The position numbers were made by a program, and so were the translations under genes. A stretch of DNA of 64,000 nucleotides. Origin: Bacteroidales bacterium (GTDB lineage Bacteria > Bacteroidota > Bacteroidia > Bacteroidales > JAFGXI01). The stretch lies in the NCBI GenBank assembly GCA_016936665.1, contig JAFGXI010000015.1:1-64000 (forward strand), given 5' to 3'. Positions 61,398 through 64,000 of the stretch are shown here, one piece after another. How positions within the stretch are numbered: position 1 is the stretch's first letter; each line of letters begins with the position of its first letter. Under the pieces are notes generated by a model, which ran no database searches, was not told the origin of the DNA, and was given only the letters and a program-made list of their open reading frames with translations.

Positions 61398-64000
61398 ATG
61401 AAACAATTGTACTTTATTGCGGCCTTGGTTCTTTCTGTTCATTTATTCGGTCAAATAGGAATGATCCAAAATATGAACCTTTCTAAGAAAGATTCCATCA
61501 GATTAAAAAACGTTCCTGAACTAAAAACAAACCCTTCATTTTTTCTACACAAGTCATCATTACCAACGGTTGTCGACAATAGCACTCAACCCTATTGGAG
61601 AGGAATTTATTGGCAATCGGGCTGTTCTTGCGGACAAGCATCATCCGAAGGATATGTTTTTACATACGAAATTGATCGTAAAAGAGATTTAGATGCAACT
61701 CTCGATGAAAACAGATATCCTTACAGTTTTACCTATAACTTTTTAAATATTGGGAACACCGTTTGTGGCGCCAGCTGGTTGGAAAGTCAGGATATAATAA
61801 GAGAAGCCGGTATTCCTAATTTACCAACCAACGGAGGCGTAATGACCGATGGAGGTATGAAATTATGGCTAAATGGCTACGAAAAATATTACGATGCCAT
61901 GCATAATAGAATCAACGATGTGTATGGTATTTTCGTTGGTTCTCCGGAAGGTTTAGATGTTTTAAAAAACTGGCTCGACAATCATTTAGAAAATTCTCCC
62001 ATTGGCGGATTAGCCTTCTTTTACGCAAATCATGTATCAAGCCCCGAAGTTTTAGCGGCAGGCACGCCAGAAGAAGGTAAACATATTATCACTGCTTTTT
62101 CCAACACATCTCATTCCATGACTATTGTAGGCTACAACGACGAAGTCAGATACGACTACAACAACGATGGACAATACACCAACGATATCGATATTACAGG
62201 TGATGGAATTGTTGATATGCGCGATTGGGAAATTGGCGCTTTAAAAATTGCAAACACATACAACGGAGGCTCTAGCCCTTTTGTTTGGGCAGATCAAGGA
62301 TTTTGCTATGTCATGTACCGAATTTTACCTTATCACAACTCTCAAGGCGGTATTTGGGATAAACGAGCATATGTTTCTGATGTAAAAGAAGAGTATGAAC
62401 CTCTTTTAACTGCTAAAGTTAATTTAACTTACGATTCGAGAGATAAAATTAAAGTTATGGCTGGTGTTTCTACCAATCTATCAGCAACTTTTCCCGATCA
62501 CATTGAAGAATTTCCTCATTTTAGATTTCAAGGTGATGCTTTGTACATGCAAGGCGGAACTACAACAGCCGACAAAACCATTGAGTTTGGTTTAGACTTA
62601 AGCGAGCTCTTGAATTATGTAGATTCAAATCAAGCGGCTAAATATTTTCTATTTATTAAAGAAGATGACTCGGGTAATGTTGGTACCGGTCAAGTGAATA
62701 GCTTCTCAATTATTGATTATACAAATGGAGCTACAGAATATACATCTTCGCAAACCAATGTTCCAATTACAGACAATGGAAATACTATTTTAAGTGTTGA
62801 TGCTACGATTGAATATTCCGATGTTCAAATTATTACAGACACCGTGCCTAAAGCAGAACTTAACAACGCCTATTCTGCACAAATAGAAGCACAAGGAGGT
62901 ACAGAACCTTATCGATGGTTTCCTTTTTACGATTATCGTGTAACTAGTATAGCCAACACCTTCGTTCCTATTACCGGAACTACTGTATCGGGCAGTTACG
63001 ACAACATTCACTTAAATTTCGACTTCCCTTTTTATGGTAAAACCTACAATTCAGGATCTGTTAACCAATACGGAGCATTAATGTTCGAATACGAAGACTC
63101 AAACGTTCCTTACGATAGAGATTACAGCGTATTAATGCGTTATTTTAAAGCGATTGCTCCTTTTTACGGCTACTCATCCTCAGCAACTATTAAATACGAA
63201 GGCACAAGTTCTTATGCTAAAATTTACTGGAATGCTACCTTCGATGGATATACCTATCAATACATGATTACTTTATTCCCCGACGGAACAATTTATATTG
63301 ATTATGGAAGTGGCACAAGCCCAAACGATCCGGAATGGTCTGCTGGGGTTACAAAAGGCGACCAAATTTCTTATCAAGAGTTCGATTTCTCTAGTCAATC
63401 ATTTCCTTCGAACACTAGACTAATATTAGAACCAAGACCATTTCCTACCGGATTAAATATAGACGATAATGGCCTTATTTACGGAACCATCACAGAAGAG
63501 TTTACAGGCGACTCCATCTTTGTTAAAGTTGTCGACAATAACTGGCTAACGGATGTCAGAGGATTTTTGTTCACCAATCGAGGTTTACTATTCTCCAATT
63601 ACATTACAGAAACTCCCGATAATAATATTTTGGAATACGGAGAAACCGCTCAATTATCCTTAGACTTATCAAATGTTGGAGAGGCATCTATTAATAATAT
63701 CAATTTAAAACTTCATACCTACGACGACCAATACAATTTAGTAGATAGTTTAGATTTTCTATCAACGCTTAGCTTAGGGGCAACGCATAGCTTTAATCAA
63801 GCTTTTGAGTTCGACATCGATAACCATGTTTCTGACAATACCCTGCTTAACTTTGTGGTTGAAGCGGAAGCCGATGAAGTCTCTGCTTTCGATACTATAA
63901 GTTTCATTGTTAGAGCTCCTGTAATTAACGTTATCAATACAGAATTTGCCGATGGAGGCGATAATATTTTAGATCCGGGAGAAACCGGAGATTTATTAAT
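61398..64000 (+). CDS. Large secreted papain-like (C1) protein, 3' end outside window
   Basis: The frame is open from the ATG at 61398 to the window end (867 codons, no stop). Signal peptide MKQLYFIAALVLSVHLFG; then a papain-like domain (about 60-330) with Cys in QSGCSCGQASSEG (C78 the likely nucleophile), His in FSNTSHSMTIVGYND, and the Asn-containing KIANTYNGGSSPF. The rest shows beta-rich, Ig-like modules with aspartate- and glycine-rich turns (for example DDNGLIYGTITEEF), probably surface-exposed, and a T9SS signal may lie further on. It follows the operon by 92 bases and may be separate from it. Confidence 0.8.
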   Translation, partial: MKQLYFIAALVLSVHLFGQIGMIQNMNLSKKDSIRLKNVPELKTNPSFFLHKSSLPTVVDNSTQPYWRGIYWQSGCSCGQASSEGYVFTYEIDRKRDLDATLDENRYPYSFTYNFLNIGNTVCGASWLESQDIIREAGIPNLPTNGGVMTDGGMKLWLNGYEKYYDAMHNRINDVYGIFVGSPEGLDVLKNWLDNHLENSPIGGLAFFYANHVSSPEVLAAGTPEEGKHIITAFSNTSHSMTIVGYNDEVRYDYNNDGQYTNDIDITGDGIVDMRDWEIGALKIANTYNGGSSPFVWADQGFCYVMYRILPYHNSQGGIWDKRAYVSDVKEEYEPLLTAKVNLTYDSRDKIKVMAGVSTNLSATFPDHIEEFPHFRFQGDALYMQGGTTTADKTIEFGLDLSELLNYVDSNQAAKYFLFIKEDDSGNVGTGQVNSFSIIDYTNGATEYTSSQTNVPITDNGNTILSVDATIEYSDVQIITDTVPKAELNNAYSAQIEAQGGTEPYRWFPFYDYRVTSIANTFVPITGTTVSGSYDNIHLNFDFPFYGKTYNSGSVNQYGALMFEYEDSNVPYDRDYSVLMRYFKAIAPFYGYSSSATIKYEGTSSYAKIYWNATFDGYTYQYMITLFPDGTIYIDYGSGTSPNDPEWSAGVTKGDQISYQEFDFSSQSFPSNTRLILEPRPFPTGLNIDDNGLIYGTITEEFTGDSIFVKVVDNNWLTDVRGFLFTNRGLLFSNYITETPDNNILEYGETAQLSLDLSNVGEASINNINLKLHTYDDQYNLVDSLDFLSTLSLGATHSFNQAFEFDIDNHVSDNTLLNFVVEAEADEVSAFDTISFIVRAPVINVINTEFADGGDNILDPGETGDLL

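Noticed and set aside
1..64000. CRISPR arrays, IS elements or prophage
   Set aside because: No repeated direct sequences with regular spacers, no transposase or integrase, and no phage structural genes were found by reading.

Overview
The window reads as a chromosomal segment of an AT-rich, probably free-living member of the Bacteroidota (Bacteroidales/Marinilabiliales-like is the best guess). The evidence is a SusC-type TonB-dependent receptor with a carboxypeptidase-regulatory domain, PorV/PorQ- and RemB-like outer-membrane proteins, type IX-secretion-like C-terminal domains, Bacteroidota-restricted families (DUF4834, DUF3098, DUF4783, a DUF2723/GT117 protein), and promoters of the Bacteroidota form TTTG-N18/19-TAnnTTTG. 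Coding density is very high: no gene-free stretch exceeds 300 bases. I saw no insertion sequence, prophage, CRISPR array, rRNA or origin.

Layout. 1-5.7 kb: housekeeping genes (partial unknown gene, rsmG, rpmH, nitroreductase, tRNA-Pro, tcdA, DUF4834, tex). 5.8-18.9 kb: metabolism and envelope (ribD, class V aminotransferase, aspartate kinase diverging from a fused LeuC-LeuD aconitase-family enzyme, polysaccharide deacetylase, GT117 membrane protein, EamA exporter, ruvC, HIT protein, greA). 19-28.4 kb: a three-gene minus-strand operon of TonB-dependent receptor, 1512-residue secreted protein and PorV-like barrel. 28.6-41.2 kb: small secreted proteins, a NamZ-like muramidase, a LolE-like permease, a tandem SiaB-like protein, then a minus-strand run (WecA-like transferase, RemB-like barrel, SirB1-like, DUF4783, nadC, YihY/BrkB, MORN-like, hemW). 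41.3-45.0 kb: the cell-division and tRNA-modification operon ftsX-DUF3098-uppP-truB-queA.

The most unusual part is 45.15-61.3 kb, an apparent operon of 11 tightly spaced plus-strand genes. Its first half should make and activate a C-P compound: a cytidylyltransferase-PEP mutase fusion, phosphonopyruvate decarboxylase and a phosphonoacetaldehyde-reductase-like iron alcohol dehydrogenase. No AEP transaminase is present, so 2-hydroxyethylphosphonate (HEP) is the predicted product. A CDP-glycerol-phosphotransferase-like enzyme and a fusion of a YidC/Oxa1 domain with a periplasmic sulfatase/phosphoethanolamine-transferase-like domain follow, suggesting transfer of the phosphonate to an envelope polymer. 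The second half is an O-acylation module: an AlgI-type MBOAT, three AlgJ/AlgX-like SGNH proteins, a GH16-like lipoprotein with an E-x-D-x-E motif, and a small lipoprotein.

Five of these six proteins (all but the MBOAT) share a short repeat with fixed spacing (W-x3-[IL]-x3-[AS]-x13-[DE]-[AI]-x-[WFY]), nine clear copies in all and no length variation. I do not recognise it as a named domain. It may be a docking module that holds the periplasmic and outer-membrane parts of the machine together. My working model is a surface glycan system that adds both a phosphonate and an acyl group. The model is inference; the gene order, motifs and repeats are seen directly. The window ends inside a large secreted papain-like protein.
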